Shown here: positions 1 to 9,865 of the stretch, in pieces
How positions within the stretch are numbered: position 1 is the stretch's first letter
How the letters are laid out: each line of letters starts with the position of its first letter
Origin: Symbiodinium natans
Lineage: Eukaryota; Sar; Dinophyceae; Suessiales; Symbiodiniaceae
Length of the DNA: 64,000 nucleotides
Reading direction: 5' to 3'
NCBI GenBank assembly: GCA_905221605.1
Contig: CAJNDS010000890.1
Location: 893,063-957,062 of the forward strand
Made by a program: the position numbers and the translations under genes
Notes under the pieces: generated by a model
Database searches by the model: none
What the model saw: only the letters and a program-made list of their open reading frames with translations
Told to the model about the DNA's origin: nothing

Positions 1-557
1 TTTGGGGTGTAGGGTTTAGGGGTTTAGGGTTTCGGGTTTAGGGTGTAGGAGTTTAAGGTGGGCACTGAAAGCTGAAAGTCCAGACTTTCAAGAGCAACCG
101 AGGAATAAAAGGTGTACTTTTTGGGTTTAGAGGCTCTATGCCTTAAATGGGGAAGAGGGCCTACTCTGGGTAGTAGAAGTTGGGGTTTGGAAGTGGGGCC
201 GTGTCTTGAAGCAACGGCTAGTACCCTTCTACTTCTAACTTGGCCCCTTCGAACCCTGCAAAAAGAGCAAAATGCAAAAATCCCCGACCCTAAGCCCCCC
301 AACCCTTGAAATCCTAAACCGTTTAGGGAGTTTGGAGTTTGGGGTTTGGGGTTTGGGGTTTGGGGCTACCCTACACCCGGAACCCCGAAACGCTCAAGTC
401 CGCCAAGGAGCCAAAGCTGTAAAACAGGAGAACGAGTAGAACCAGTGTCCACATGAGGGAACCTGCACCCAGGTCTTAGTAGCCCAGCCACCGGATTATA
501 CTAAGGGTACTGTGTAAGGGGATCTAGAACCCAAAAGCACCACTGGGCTACAAATCG
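1..557. other. intergenic mosaic
   Basis: Degenerate TTTAGGG at 1-60 and 318-365, a trace of the AGAGCAAC-AGGAAT dispersed repeat at about 88-130, otherwise unique DNA. No gene seen. Confidence 0.7.
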
Positions 558-694
558 AAGGGTAGTCACATGGTCCCTCATTGTGGGCCCTGAAAAGGGG
601 AAACCCTTAGACACCCCCTATATACCCTGTACAAATTAAAGGCCCATCTTTGGGGAAGGTGCGGGACCACAGAAAGGGACATGAAACTACCCTT
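558..694. mobile_element. MITE family B
   Basis: Family B is a 130-150 bp fold-back element with termini AAGGGTAGTTACATGGTCCC and its complement, and an inner CCCCTTATATACCC. Here AAGGGTAGTCACATGG at the left, ATGAAACTACCCTT at the right. Confidence 0.7.
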
Positions 695-1345
695 GGAGAG
701 GAAGAGGCAGGAGGCCGGCTTCGGGTTTTTTTGGGGGTTTGGGTTAAAGGTCTGAGGTTTGGAGGTTTGGGACTTGGGATATCAGATGTACAGCTCCTGG
801 CTTTTCGGGCTCAGGGTCCAGGCTGTGGGGTTTTGGGGTTTGGGGTTTCTTTGGCTTCATGCTTAAGGCTTAAACGGGCGTATGCTGGCCAGTTCTGGGT
901 GTTGGTTTTTGCCTGCTGCTGGAACTCAAGTCCGCGTAAGGGACTGCGAGCTGTGATTGTTTTGGACTTGGGTCTCGATTTGAAGGTCATGCCGAATGTG
1001 CGTTTACATCAATCTATGCAATCTATGGTCATCTATGTTTGCAATCAGGATGACAACGCTCATTCTAATTAAAGCATAAATCAAACACAAATGCACACAC
1101 ACATATGTATATCTATTTATATATATATATGTATGTATATATATATATACACTTTTGATATTTACTCATGAAAAGTGAAATTTAACCTAGGCCGTACACC
1201 TCTCGTCGAGCTTGGAATGCTTGCAACAAGTCAGGTCATGCAAAGTTAGATAACGTGTTGTTGAGCGAAGAGTTTTGGGTGCTCGGGTGCCAAGTTCCAC
1301 GTCACAGCCGACGGATTTGTCATGCGATTTCTTCACACATGCCTT
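695..1345. other. intergenic, no gene seen
   Basis: G/T-rich degenerate telomere-like DNA to about 860, unique DNA, then the TA/CA microsatellite. Confidence 0.6.
1102..1152. repeat. TA/CA-rich microsatellite
   Basis: ACACACATATGTATATC and (TA)n. Similar AT tracts are at 10684-10710, 15372-15414, 16227-16336, 16459-16530, 40014-40076 and 57301-57316. Confidence 0.8.
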
Positions 1346-1566
1346 CCCTAAGGGTCCATGGACCTATATGGTACAGACTTGGGCCTTAAAGGGGTTCCTA
1401 TACAGTTGCTTTTGGGCCCAAGTATATACCATATCCCTAAGGGTCCGTGTACCTCATTATTATGTACTTGGGCCCTAAAGTCCTTAAATAGGAGGTACTT
1501 TAAGGCCCAAGTATTCCCTATTTAGGTGCATGGACCCTTAGGGTATAGGTACATGGACCCTTAGGG
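1346..1566. mobile_element. MITE family A, outer copy interrupted by a second copy
   Basis: Family A is a fold-back element of about 110 bp with termini CCCTAAGGGTCCATGTACCT and its complement. Here the left end is at 1346 and the right end (TAGGTACATGGACCCTTAGGG) at 1546-1566, with a full inner copy at 1435-1543 between TAT repeats. No coding capacity. Confidence 0.8.
1435..1543. mobile_element. MITE family A, nested copy
   Basis: Complete 109-bp element inserted into the arm of the outer copy. TAT precedes it (1432-1434) and follows it (1544-1546), which reads as a 3-bp target duplication. Confidence 0.8.
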
Positions 1567-1757
1567 ATTCTAAAGGCTAGCTCCCAGTTGTCGCTCAGAT
1601 TACGTGCGCATGCTTGTCGATCTGGCAGCGTTGACGTACTTCATGGGCGTAGCTGCATATAGGCCCTGCAGCGCGACTGAATTGGGCGGGCTGCCAAATT
1701 GCAGCAGTACCCCGAAAGTTGCAAGGGAGCATTCCTGAACAGTAGTTGTCCTAACTA

Positions 1758-1867
1758 CCCTTAAGGGTCCATGTACCTGATTATTTTGTACTTGGGCACT
1801 GAAGTCCCGAAATAGGAGGTGCTTTAAGGTTCAAGTATTCCCTATTTAGGTACATGGACCCTTAGGG
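1758..1867. mobile_element. MITE family A
   Basis: Complete fold-back copy: CCCTTAAGGGTCCATGTACC to GGTACATGGACCCTTAGGG, with the internal motif TTGGGC...GGTTCAAGTATTCCCTATTTAGG. TA is found on both sides. Confidence 0.8.
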
Positions 1868-2548
1868 TAAATCCTAAACCCTAAACGGCCCTAAACCCTA
1901 AACTGCAAGGACTCATTGCTCCCTGGGCCTTAGAGACTGGATGCCTTGGGACCAGCAAGTCTCCACCGTCTCAAATCTGCCTCCTTGAACACCTGCCCTT
2001 GATGAGGGTGTAGGGTTTAGGGTTTAGGGTTTAGGGTTTAGGGTTCAGGGTTCAGGGTTCAGGGTTTAGGGTTTAGGGTTTAGCTCAGGGAACTTGTCAG
2101 TAAGGTGAAAAAAGGGGGGAAGTACAGCTAGCCATACTTGATCGGAACGTGATTGTGGGCACTTGTTCCCAACCCCCAACCCTCAACCTCCCTGAACCCT
2201 CGACCCTCCGAAACCCTAAACCCTAATCGGGTAGCTCTGTAAATTAGGGTCCCTTGGGGGGGGGGGGGGGGGGGGGGCCTTTTTTTGAGAAGGGTGGTAC
2301 TGTAGCATATATCAGGGGTTCCACTCCCTCTATACTACCCCCCCCCCCCCTATGTCCCCCATAATTAAGACTACTAAGGGAAAATTCAGCCTCACTAAGG
2401 TTATTTAAGGGGGAACCTAGGCGCGGGGGACGTAGCCCTAAACCCCAAACCCTAAACCCTGATCCCTAACCTGTAATATAGAGGGGCAGTAGGGAAGCTA
2501 CCCGTCCAACTACCCAATTGAGGGTTTGGGTTGTGAAGGCTTAGAGCT
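1868..2548. other. intergenic mosaic
   Basis: CCCTAAA patch at 1868-1905, TTTAGGG array 2009-2083, CCCTAAA patches at about 2210 and 2440, C and G homopolymers. No gene seen. Confidence 0.7.
2256..2277 (+). repeat. poly-G tract
   Basis: 22 G. Comparable G or C runs: 12016-12038, 13209-13222, 29285-29310, 42511-42528, 43770-43790, 59695-59712. Confidence 0.85.
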
Positions 2549-2865
2549 TTCTAGGGCTTAGGGTTTAGGGTTTAGAGTTTGGGGTTTAGGGTTTAGGGTT
2601 TGGGGTTTAGGGTTTGGGGTTTGGGGTTTAGGATTTAGGGTTTAGGGTTTGGGGTTTAGGGTTTAGGGTTTAGAGTTTAGGGTTTGGGGTTTCGGGTTTG
2701 GGGGCTGGGGTTTAGGGTTTAGGGTTTAGGGTTTGGGGTTCGGGGTTTGGGGTTTGGGGTTTGGGGTTTGGGGTTTCTTCATTATTGCGTAAGGCCAGTT
2801 TGGTGTGAAGAGTTTAGGGTTTAGAGTTTGGGGTTTAGGGTTTGGGGTTTAGGGTTTAGGTTGAA
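2549..2865 (+). repeat. degenerate TTTAGGG array
   Basis: Mostly TTTAGGG and TTTGGGG heptamers to about 2777, a 35-bp spacer, then more to 2862. Confidence 0.9.
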
Positions 2866-2950
2866 GGGAAACCTACCCTCCACCGGAACGCTAGACCCCG
2901 GTTACAAGTTCAAGGTCCAGGGTTAGGCTTGGGGAGTTTCCATGTGCACC

Positions 2951-3058
2951 CCCTAAAGGTCCATGTACCTCATTATTATGTACTTGGGCCCTAAATTTCC
3001 CAAAATCGAGGTACTGAAAGGCGCAGGTACTCCTTTTTCGGTACATGGACCCTTAGGG
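2951..3058. mobile_element. MITE family A
   Basis: Complete copy with both inverted ends; internal TACTTGGGCCCTAAA and GGCGCAGGTACTCC are paired arms. The left end has CCCTAAAGG instead of CCCTAAGGG. Confidence 0.8.
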
Positions 3059-3399
3059 AACCTAAGCAAACCCAAAGAAAGGGTTTAGGAGTTGAGGCCT
3101 GGGTGCATTGGGTCCTCAAAACCTGGGATCCCTACGCTAAACCCTAAGCCCCAAACAAGCGCGCAACTACTGGGGATCCTAGGTTTCATGGCGGATCCTG
3201 ACCCTACACAACCCTAGACCCTAAACCTAAACCCTAAACCCCAAACCCTAAACCCTAAACCCTAAACCCCTTGTCTTCAGTTCAGGGATTCGAGTTCCGA
3301 GGCCCTCTTGGGGGGTCGCCTGTGGTGTGAATGATGGAGAAGATGAGTGTGCGCAGAGCACTGACCTCAAAACATCTCACAAAGTTGGAGTTTAGGGTT

Positions 3400-3607
3400 C
3401 CCTAAGGGTCCATGTACCTAAATAGGGTTTAGGGTTTAGGGTTTAGGGTTCAGGGTTCAGGGTTTAGGGTTTAGGGTTTAGGGTTTAGGGTTTAGGGTTT
3501 AGGGTTTAGGGTTTAGGGATAGGGAATACTTGGGCCTTCGAGTACCTCCTATTTTGGGACTTGAGGACCCGTTAAGTACATCATAATGAGGTACATGGAC
3601 CCTTGGG
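3400..3607. mobile_element. MITE family A split by a telomere-like array
   Basis: The left end (CCCTAAGGGTCCATGTACCTAAATAGGG) runs straight into about 95 bp of TTTAGGG repeats (3424-3519). The element resumes with ATAGGGAATACTTGGGCC and ends GGTACATGGACCCTTGGG. Intact copies read AAATAGGGAATACTTGGGCC across the break. Confidence 0.85.
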
Positions 3608-3672
3608 TTGAGGGCTACCTTACGGCTCTAGGCGTGAGAGAGGCTTTAGGGTTTTTAGGGACTCAGGGCACC

Positions 3673-3820
3673 TAGGGTTTAGGGTTTAGGGTTAGGGTTT
3701 AGGGTTTAGGGTTTAGGGTTTAGGGTTTAGGGTTTAGGGTTTAGGGTTTAGGGTTTAGGGTTTAGGGTTTAGGGTTTAGGGTTTAGGGTTTAGGGTTTAG
3801 GGTTTAGGGTTTAGGGTTTG
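3673..3820 (+). repeat. interstitial telomere-like array TTTAGGG
   Basis: About 20 nearly perfect heptamers with one 6-bp unit near the start. Confidence 0.95.
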
Positions 3821-4648
3821 CAGGGTTTGAAAGGTTGCAAGTTACAAGGTCGAGACCGCAACCGCGCAGCAGGGCTGTAGGGTTGAGGGGTCGTAGGTGT
3901 TTGTAGGGTTTAGGGTTTGTAGGGTTGTAGGGCTTTGTGCTTTTCGGGCTCTGGGTTGCAGGGTTTAGGGCTTAGGGTTTAGGGTTTAGGGATTTTGCGC
4001 AAATTGCAGCTTGAGGGCTTTATCGTATAAGGACGAGGATGCGGGAAGATGCGGACAATAGACCCCCAAACCTTAAACTTCAAGCCCTTAACCCTACAAA
4101 ACCTAAACTTCAAACCATAAACCCCAGACCCCAAAACCTAAACCCTTACTAACTTACCAAGGTGCCGAACTAAGTGATCTATGAACGCTGCTATACTGAA
4201 CTTGGAGCCCTGGCACATTCGGGATATCTTTGGCTGCGTCTTAACAAAAAAGAACAAACCCTAAACCCTAAACCCTAAACCCTAAACCCATGTATCCCTA
4301 AGATACTGGGTGTCCTGGGTGATCATTGTCGTTTAGGGACTGTGCTCATGCCGCGCACGCCCCCCCCCTCAAGGCCAGACAAAGCATAGGGTTTAGGGTT
4401 TGAGGTTTAGGGTTAAGGGCTTCAAAAGTTCGGAGGCCCCCTTCCCGCGCTCTTCACGGGCAAGGCGCATATCGCAGAAGCCTCACCACGCGCATCCCGC
4501 GCAAGGCTCGGGCCAGCCGCATGAAGCGCATGTAGCGCATCTCGGAGATGAGGCCTGCGGATTGAAAGCAGGGGGCCTCCCAAAGCCCTTGTGTAAACAT
4601 CTAAGGTTTAGGGTGTAGGGTTTAGGGATTAGAGTTCAGGGCCCTCAA

Positions 4649-4649
<1 letters not shown>
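3821..4649. other. intergenic mosaic
   Basis: Degenerate GTTGTAGGG-type repeats 3830-3990, CCCTAAA 4257-4289, TTTAGGG 4388-4415 and 4601-4640, with unique spacers of about 100-185 bp. The spacer 4420-4600 has a fairly coding-like, GC-rich composition but no recognisable protein. Confidence 0.6.
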
Positions 4650-4681
<32 letters not shown>

Positions 4682-5011
4682 CCGGAGCGAGAGCGAGAGC
4701 GAGAGCGAGAGCGAGAGCGAGGGAGGGAAGGGAGGGGAGGGAGGGAAGGGAGGGAAGGGAGGGAAGGGAGGGAAGGGAGGGAAGGGAGGTGAAGGAGGGA
4801 AGGGGGAAGGGAGGAAGGAGGGAAGGAAAGGGAGGGAGGGGGGAGGGAAGGCAAGGGAAGGCAAGGGAGGGAAGGGAGGGAAGGGAGGGAAGGAAGGGAA
4901 GGGAGGGAAGGGAGGGAAGGGAGGGAAGGGAGGGAAGGGAGGGAAGGGAGGGAAGGGAGGGGAGGGAAGGGAGGGAAGGGAGGGAAGGGAGGGAAGGGAG
5001 GGAAGGGAGGG
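4650..5011 (+). repeat. GA / GGGA microsatellite
   Basis: (GA)n, then (GAGC)n-like, then (GGGAGGGAA)n. It yields Arg/Glu/Gly-rich and Pro/Ser-rich false ORFs on the two strands. Confidence 0.95.
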
Positions 5012-5090
5012 AGCTTCATAGCGTTCTGCTGCTGCTGTGTATTCTGTTTTTGTTTGCCCGGGGGGGGGGGGTGACTGGCACTCTCACACG

Positions 5091-5207
5091 AAAGCCTAAA
5101 GCCTAAAGCCTAAAGCCTAAAGCCTAAAGCCTAAAGCCTAAAGCCTAAAGCCTAAAGCCTAAAGCCTAAAGCCTAAAGCCTAAAGCCTAAAGCCTAAAGC
5201 CTAAAGC
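5091..5207 (-). repeat. variant telomere-like array CCTAAAG
   Basis: About 16 near-perfect copies of the 7-mer CCTAAAG, one base from CCCTAAA. The same variant reappears briefly at about 38800-38825. Confidence 0.9.
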
Positions 5208-5377
5208 ATAAAACCCAAAGCCCAAACCCTAAACCCTCGACACCAACCATGCGTGCCCGGCCTGGAGACCACAGCTGCATCAGAGTTTCAAAGATGGACA
5301 AGCTGATGATGACCTTAGATTGGGATGTTCCCACGTATACCAAGACCATTTAGCCCCCCACTTGGGCCCCCAACCCC

Positions 5378-5460
5378 CCTAAACCCTAAACCCTAAACCC
5401 TAAACCCTAAACCCTAAACCCTAAACCCCTAAACCCTAAACCCTAAACCCTAAACCCTAA
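5378..5460 (-). repeat. interstitial telomere-like array CCCTAAA
   Basis: About eleven perfect units with one extra C. Confidence 0.95.
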
Positions 5461-5677
5461 GGTTAAGGGCTCAGGGTTGATAGTTTCGGACTTAGGGTTG
5501 ACAGGGGTTGTTGCCCAAAATGAGCTGGTGGAGGGTTTGGGACCCTAACCCCTGAACCCTAATCCCGAAATGCTAACCCTGGGCACGACCCTTCCTTGCT
5601 CCCTTCTTCCATTCACGGTTTAGGGTTTAGGGTTTAGGGTTTAGGGTTTAGGGTTCAGGGCTTACGTATGAAGACCT

Positions 5678-5813
5678 TACTTGGAGGTTCATGGTACTTC
5701 AAAAAACCCAATTATATCTGTACGTATCACCCACTTATAAGCCCCTTAAGTGCCCTAGTATGGTTACAAGTACAGTTATATGTGGTTACGAAGTACCATG
5801 AACCTCCAAGTAG
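5678..5813. mobile_element. MITE family D
   Basis: Family D has termini CTACTTGGAGGTTCATGGTACT and its complement. This is a full copy of about 136 bp: TTACTTGGAGGTTCATGG left, CCATGAACCTCCAAGTAG right, with the marker TAAGCCCCTTAAGTGCCCTA. Confidence 0.85.
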
Positions 5814-6028
5814 AACGTGTAGCAGGGTGTGCACAGGTTGGCTCATGGCTTCAGAGGGTTTGGGGTTTGTGTTTTTGTGGTGTAGGTCAAAAAACGGGTT
5901 TCGGGTTTGGGGTTTAGGGTTTAGGGTTAAAAAGGGGTTTGGGTTCAGCTTCCTTGAGTTGGGGTGGGGGATCAAAGAGATACTAGGTTTGAAGGTTTTG
6001 GGTTCGGGAATGAAGGTGTAGCAAGGTG

Positions 6029-6308
6029 GCCCTAAACCCTAAACCCTAAACCCTGAACCCTGAACCCTAAACCCTAAACCCTAAACCCTAAACCCTGTAT
6101 CGTTGGGGCCTGCCGGCTACTGAAGATGGACAGCTAGAAGGCCCTTAGTCCCAAACCCCGAACCCGAATCTCTGCCTCAACCCTAAACCCTACGCCCTAA
6201 ATCCAAAACCCTAAACCCTAAATCCAAACCCTAAACCCTAAACCCTAAACCCTAAACCCTAAACCCTAAACCCTCAACCCTAAACCCTAAACCCTAAACC
6301 CTAAACCC
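6029..6308 (-). repeat. CCCTAAA arrays with a short spacer
   Basis: 6029-6095 and 6180-6308, separated by 85 bp of unique DNA; the second ends about 145 bp before U6. Confidence 0.9.
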
Positions 6309-6452
6309 TGCAAGCAAGCAGCGAAATCAAACCGATTCCACCATCGGTCCGGCCCAAAGAAGAAGGTGTGGCAGCCAAATCCAATAAAGCTCAAGACCAG
6401 CTCCAGTGTGAAGAAACTGACCTGGGTTTAGGGTTTAGGGTTTAGGGCTTAG

Positions 6453-6475
6453 GATTCCCTTCGGGGATCATCCGA

Positions 6476-6507
<32 letters not shown>

Positions 6508-6558
6508 GGCCCCTGCGCAAGGATGACACGCACAAATCGAGAAGTGTACCAAGTTTCG
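6453..6558 (+). ncRNA. U6 spliceosomal snRNA (gene or pseudogene)
   Basis: The run from AAAATTGGAACGATACAGAG through ATTAGCATGGCCCC to GCGCAAGGATGACACGCA is the conserved core of U6. The ACAGAGA box is at 6491-6497, the AGC triad at 6503-6505, and the internal stem-loop follows. A 5' hairpin GATTCCC-TTC-GGGGATC (6453-6469) matches the U6 5' stem-loop. The 3' part (AAATCGAGAAGTGTACC) diverges from the usual end and only TTT follows, with TTTT at about 6570. Telomere-like repeats abut its 5' end, leaving no obvious snRNA promoter, so it may be a dispersed or pseudogene copy. Identity of the RNA is secure; function is not. Confidence 0.9.
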
Positions 6559-6834
6559 TGGCTGATTTCTTTTCAAGTATACGCCAGCTGCAGAAATTGG
6601 TGCCGTGGCAGCTTCTGCCCGCCGGACGTACACGTAACCTCCTTCACCTTCAGCCCCTCGGAATCAGCCGAGGCTTGGATGGTGTGCAGTACAAGCCTAC
6701 ACTTCCTGGTGGAGGCGATTGGGTTTCCCTTCTGTGCCTTGTGGCCAGCGAGGCTTCGGCACTTCCTCTTTGGAGCCATTATGGAGATTAATCCACTGGC
6801 TCTGCTCTTTCACACAAGCTCCACACAACGGTAA
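6559..6834 (+). other. unique sequence downstream of U6
   Basis: About 275 bp of non-repetitive DNA between U6 and the next telomere-like array. Reading frames of about 60-100 codons are open on both strands, but none looks like a known protein. Possibly flanking DNA of an original U6 locus carried here with it. Confidence 0.4.
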
Positions 6835-7840
6835 AGGGTTTAGGGCTCAGGGTTTAGGGCTTAGGGTTTCGGTGGCTTAGGGCTTGGGGAACCTTGGGAA
6901 ACTGACCTGGGTGGCGCACAGCGGGAATACTACTAGTTTCTTCTTCCGACCCCTTTGGTCGGTAGGTCCTTGGGACTCGTTGTATTTTCCCATATCGGGT
7001 TTGAGAGGACTCTAGCTAAGACCATTCTTGCAGAGGTTAAGTTTTGAGGGGCAGCCTAGTGAACGACCCTAAACCCTAAACCCTAAACCCTAAACCCTAA
7101 ACAATAGGGTGCAGGGACTCTATCGAGGTTTCAGACTGCGAGCAGTTGCCTCCGACTGGCAGTGGCACGGTTCTTTTTTTGGTGGGGGGGACAATGCTAT
7201 ATAAACTGCCCTAAACCCTAAACCCTGAATCCTAAACCCTAAACCCTAAACCCTAAACCCTAAACCCGAAACCCGAAACCCGAAACCCAGGGTTTCGGCT
7301 TGGGGCTTTCGAGGGGTGACACCCACGCCTTGTTCGGCCCGGGCGGCCTGGAGTGCTTCTATACGAGGGAGGCTCCGAAGTGGGCCCCCCAATATTTAAG
7401 GGGTTTAGGGTTTAGGGTTTAGGGTTCAGGGTTTAGGGTTTAGGGAGCAATCCGATGAGGCATCAGGTTCCTAGACCCGAGAGCAACACAGGAATCGAAA
7501 GGGTGCCGTTCTTGCTCTAAAGGGGCCTATAAGGGAAACCTGAACCCAAAAACAAGCAACCTAAATAGCCCTAAACCCTAAACCCTAAACCCTATACCCT
7601 ATACCCTAAACCCTAAACCCTGAACCCTAAACCCTAAACCCTAAACCCTAAACCCTAAAACAAAGGAAGGTTGCCAGGCTCTCAGAGTCCCCAGAGACGG
7701 TTTCTTGCTAGCCCAGTAGCCATACTAGATTTGAGGGGTTTAGGGTTTAGGGGGGTTTAGGGTTTATCCTTAGCGGGGGGGGGGTCGGTGCACAATTTTT
7801 TCGTGGAGGCGCACAGCGTAAACTGAGCAAAATCAGCGCC
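6835..7840. other. intergenic mosaic with short regular spacers
   Basis: Arrays at 6835-6880, 7066-7102, 7209-7290, 7401-7445, 7569-7655 and 7737-7768 in mixed orientation, separated by unique stretches mostly 80-190 bp long. No gene seen. Confidence 0.7.
7468..7565. repeat. dispersed repeat (AGAGCAAC-AGGAAT-AAAGGGTGC)
   Basis: AGACCCGAGAGCAACACAGG AATCGAAAGGGTGCCG followed by CTCTAAAGGGGCCTATAAGGG. A related stretch is at 32325-32440, and a partial one at about 88-130 (AGAGCAACCGAGGAATAAAAGG). Confidence 0.5.
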
Positions 7841-8082
7841 ACCCCCCCAACCCCCGCCCCCCACCCCCCCCCCACGCCCCCCCCACCCCCCCCCCACGCC
7901 CCCCCACCCCACCCCCCCCCACCCCACCCCCCCCCCCACCCCCCCCCCACCCCCCCCCACCCCCCCCCCACCCCCCACCCCCCCCCACCCCCCCCCCCCC
8001 CACCCACCCCCCACCCCCCCCCACCCCCCCCCACCCCCCCCCACCCCCCCACCCCCCCCCCCCCCCACCCCCACCCACCTGT
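7841..8082 (+). repeat. CCCCCCAC-type low-complexity tract
   Basis: About 240 bp of C-runs of five to fifteen separated by A. All Gly/Trp/Val-rich minus-strand frames crossing it are spurious. Confidence 0.95.
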
Positions 8083-8430
8083 CTTTTTGGCTTGCCCTGG
8101 TGCTCCACCCCCGACCCCCGCCCAAACGTTTCACAGAACTCTGCCGAGCAGGCTGGGATGACTTCGAACCATGCGAGCGGGTTTAGACCTCTCAACTATG
8201 CTCCAGCGGGGTCGGCGGCTTGAGCCGGAGGCTCTTAAATCCTCCCCCCCGCACCGCCCGTGGTCCAGGGCGGAGCCCGCGTCGCACTAAAGCGCTAGCT
8301 TTAAGGGGCGAGCGCCCGAGCCGCCGACCCCGCCCAAAATTGCTTCAAATTCGCGCGGGGCCCTTCGGGAGGCCTCCAAAACGGCATCCAAGGGGACGCA
8401 ACACGCGGTGGTGCGAAAAGCACGAAAACC

Positions 8431-8455
8431 TCGTAAAAACCATGGGTTTTTACGA
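8431..8455. repeat. 25-bp palindrome
   Basis: Arms TCGTAAAAACC and GGTTTTTACGA around ATG. Confidence 0.8.
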
Positions 8456-9041
8456 AAAACCGAGGCCACAAAACACCCGCAGCACCCCATTAAACCCTCA
8501 CGGGCGCGCATCATCGGCCCTAGCTTTTCACATGGGGCGCGCGCCAGGCCGAAACCACGTTTTTCAAGGTTTGGGGGGGGTACCGGAAGCCCAAAACCAG
8601 GCGAGCATCATGAGCATCAGCAGCCCTGGCCCGCGGGCCCAAGGCAATAAAAAACGCTGAAAAACGCTGAAATCACCGTAAATACCGTGTTTTTATGAGG
8701 TTTTTCACGCGTGCCTCCGACCCCCACCCCTGTTGCCCTTGACCCGCCCCCAAAGTGCGCATCATCGAAACCCACGTCCGGGGGGGGGTCTGCTGATGCT
8801 GCTGATGCGCGGGGTCCGGGCGCATCATCGAGCCATCGCTTCTCTTGGGCTTCGTGGGGGGGTCCGGGCCCACGGCCCAGAGACCCAGCTGATGCTCATG
8901 ATGCTCGGTTTGGGGGGGTGTTCCAACAGCAGAAAACCTCGTAAATACCGAGTGTTTTGTGGGTCCACGTAAAAACGCCCCTAAAATCGCTCATTTTACG
9001 CGCTCGAACGGCTTCGTGCCTACAAAACACCCGAACAGCAG

Positions 9042-9073
9042 GACCCCGAATGCCCTTAAGGGCATTCGGGGTC
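9042..9073. repeat. perfect 32-bp palindrome within a longer inverted repeat
   Basis: GACCCCGAATGCCC-TTAA-GGGCATTCGGGGTC. Imperfect pairing continues outward to about 9003 and 9112 (GCTCGAACG...GTGCC against GGCACGC...CGTTCAAGC). Confidence 0.85.
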
Positions 9074-9732
9074 TTGCTTTTGGGGGTTTCGTGGGCACGC
9101 AAGCGTTCAAGCACATACAATCGGCGTGTTTAAGGGGGTTTTGGATGGCCTGGGGGAGGCCGCTGATGCTCATGATGCTCCCTTTCCTGGGTCCCAAAAG
9201 GCTTCCCAAGCCCAAAAACACGTGTTTACAGCGTTTTCTGAAGGTTTTTCGAAGGCAAAACGCATGCATAGAATGCTTTTAAGGCCCCCAAACCAACCCC
9301 ACTGATGCTCCTGATGCGGGTGCGCGCGCGCGCGCGCGGCGGGGGGGGGAGGGGGGGGAGGGAGGGGGGGCGAAGGCAGGAGAAAGAGAGACAGAGAGAA
9401 GGAGAGGACAAAGACACGGGAAAGAGAAGACAGTGCCAAGGTTCAAGGTTTCGTGCTTTGGGGGGCGGGGGCCGGCCCGTGCCGCTAGGCCTGAAATTTA
9501 GGGTTTAGGGTTTAGGGTTTAGGGTTTAGCCTGTTGCCCGCCTCCCGAGGTTCCCACCATACTTACGGCTAGTTAGGGATAATTAAGCTTTATTCAAGGG
9601 GGGGGGGGTAGAAAGAGGGAGGTAGTAGGGAATCAAGGGAGCCTCAACCCAAAAAGAAGGGGGCAACAGGGTACCTCTGGGCTACCCAGGTTTCGTCAGG
9701 GTTTCGGATTTGAGGTTCAGGTCTTCTATCTT

Positions 9733-9840
9733 AGGGCAGTTACATGGGCCCGTAAGCTGGTCCCTTACCTCCCTTTATAGGGTTCTGATGCATGGGCCCC
9801 TACATCGTATTAGGGTATATCAGGGGGTGTAACTACCCTC
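9733..9840. mobile_element. MITE family B, divergent
   Basis: AGGGCAGTTACATGGGCCC left and GTGTAACTACCCTC right; inner GGGCCCCTACATCG is rearranged relative to other copies. Confidence 0.6.
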
Positions 9841-9865
9841 AACTCGTAACCCCAAACCCTAAACC

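Larger units (their letters stand above)
8083..9495. other. GC-rich island without telomere-like repeats, rich in palindromes
   Basis: About 1.4 kb unlike its surroundings: no TTTAGGG arrays. It has recurring words GATGCTCATGATGCTC (about 8893 and 9167) and CCTCGTAAA-TACC (8429, 8660-8700, 8938), a 25-bp palindrome at 8431-8455 and a long one at 9042-9073. Arg/Pro-rich frames are open on both strands, but I recognise no protein. It could be a distinct non-autonomous element or a pseudogene region. Confidence 0.5.

Noticed and set aside
4645-5106. Pro/Ser/Leu-rich and Arg/Glu/Gly-rich open frames
   Set aside because: Translations of the GA/GGGA microsatellite.
5668-6021. 117-codon frame
   Set aside because: It starts inside a family D MITE and continues into telomere-like repeats.
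7747-8195. Long Gly/Trp/Val-rich minus-strand open frames
   Set aside because: They are translations of the CCCCCCAC tract; all three frames stay open for compositional reasons.
8220-8660. 146-codon Arg/Pro-rich frame in the GC-rich island
   Set aside because: Overlapping frames on both strands, palindromes inside, no recognised domain and no coding-like composition.
8838-8860. U2 snRNA-like start (ATCGCTTCTC)
   Set aside because: The match ends after about ten bases and no U2 core follows.
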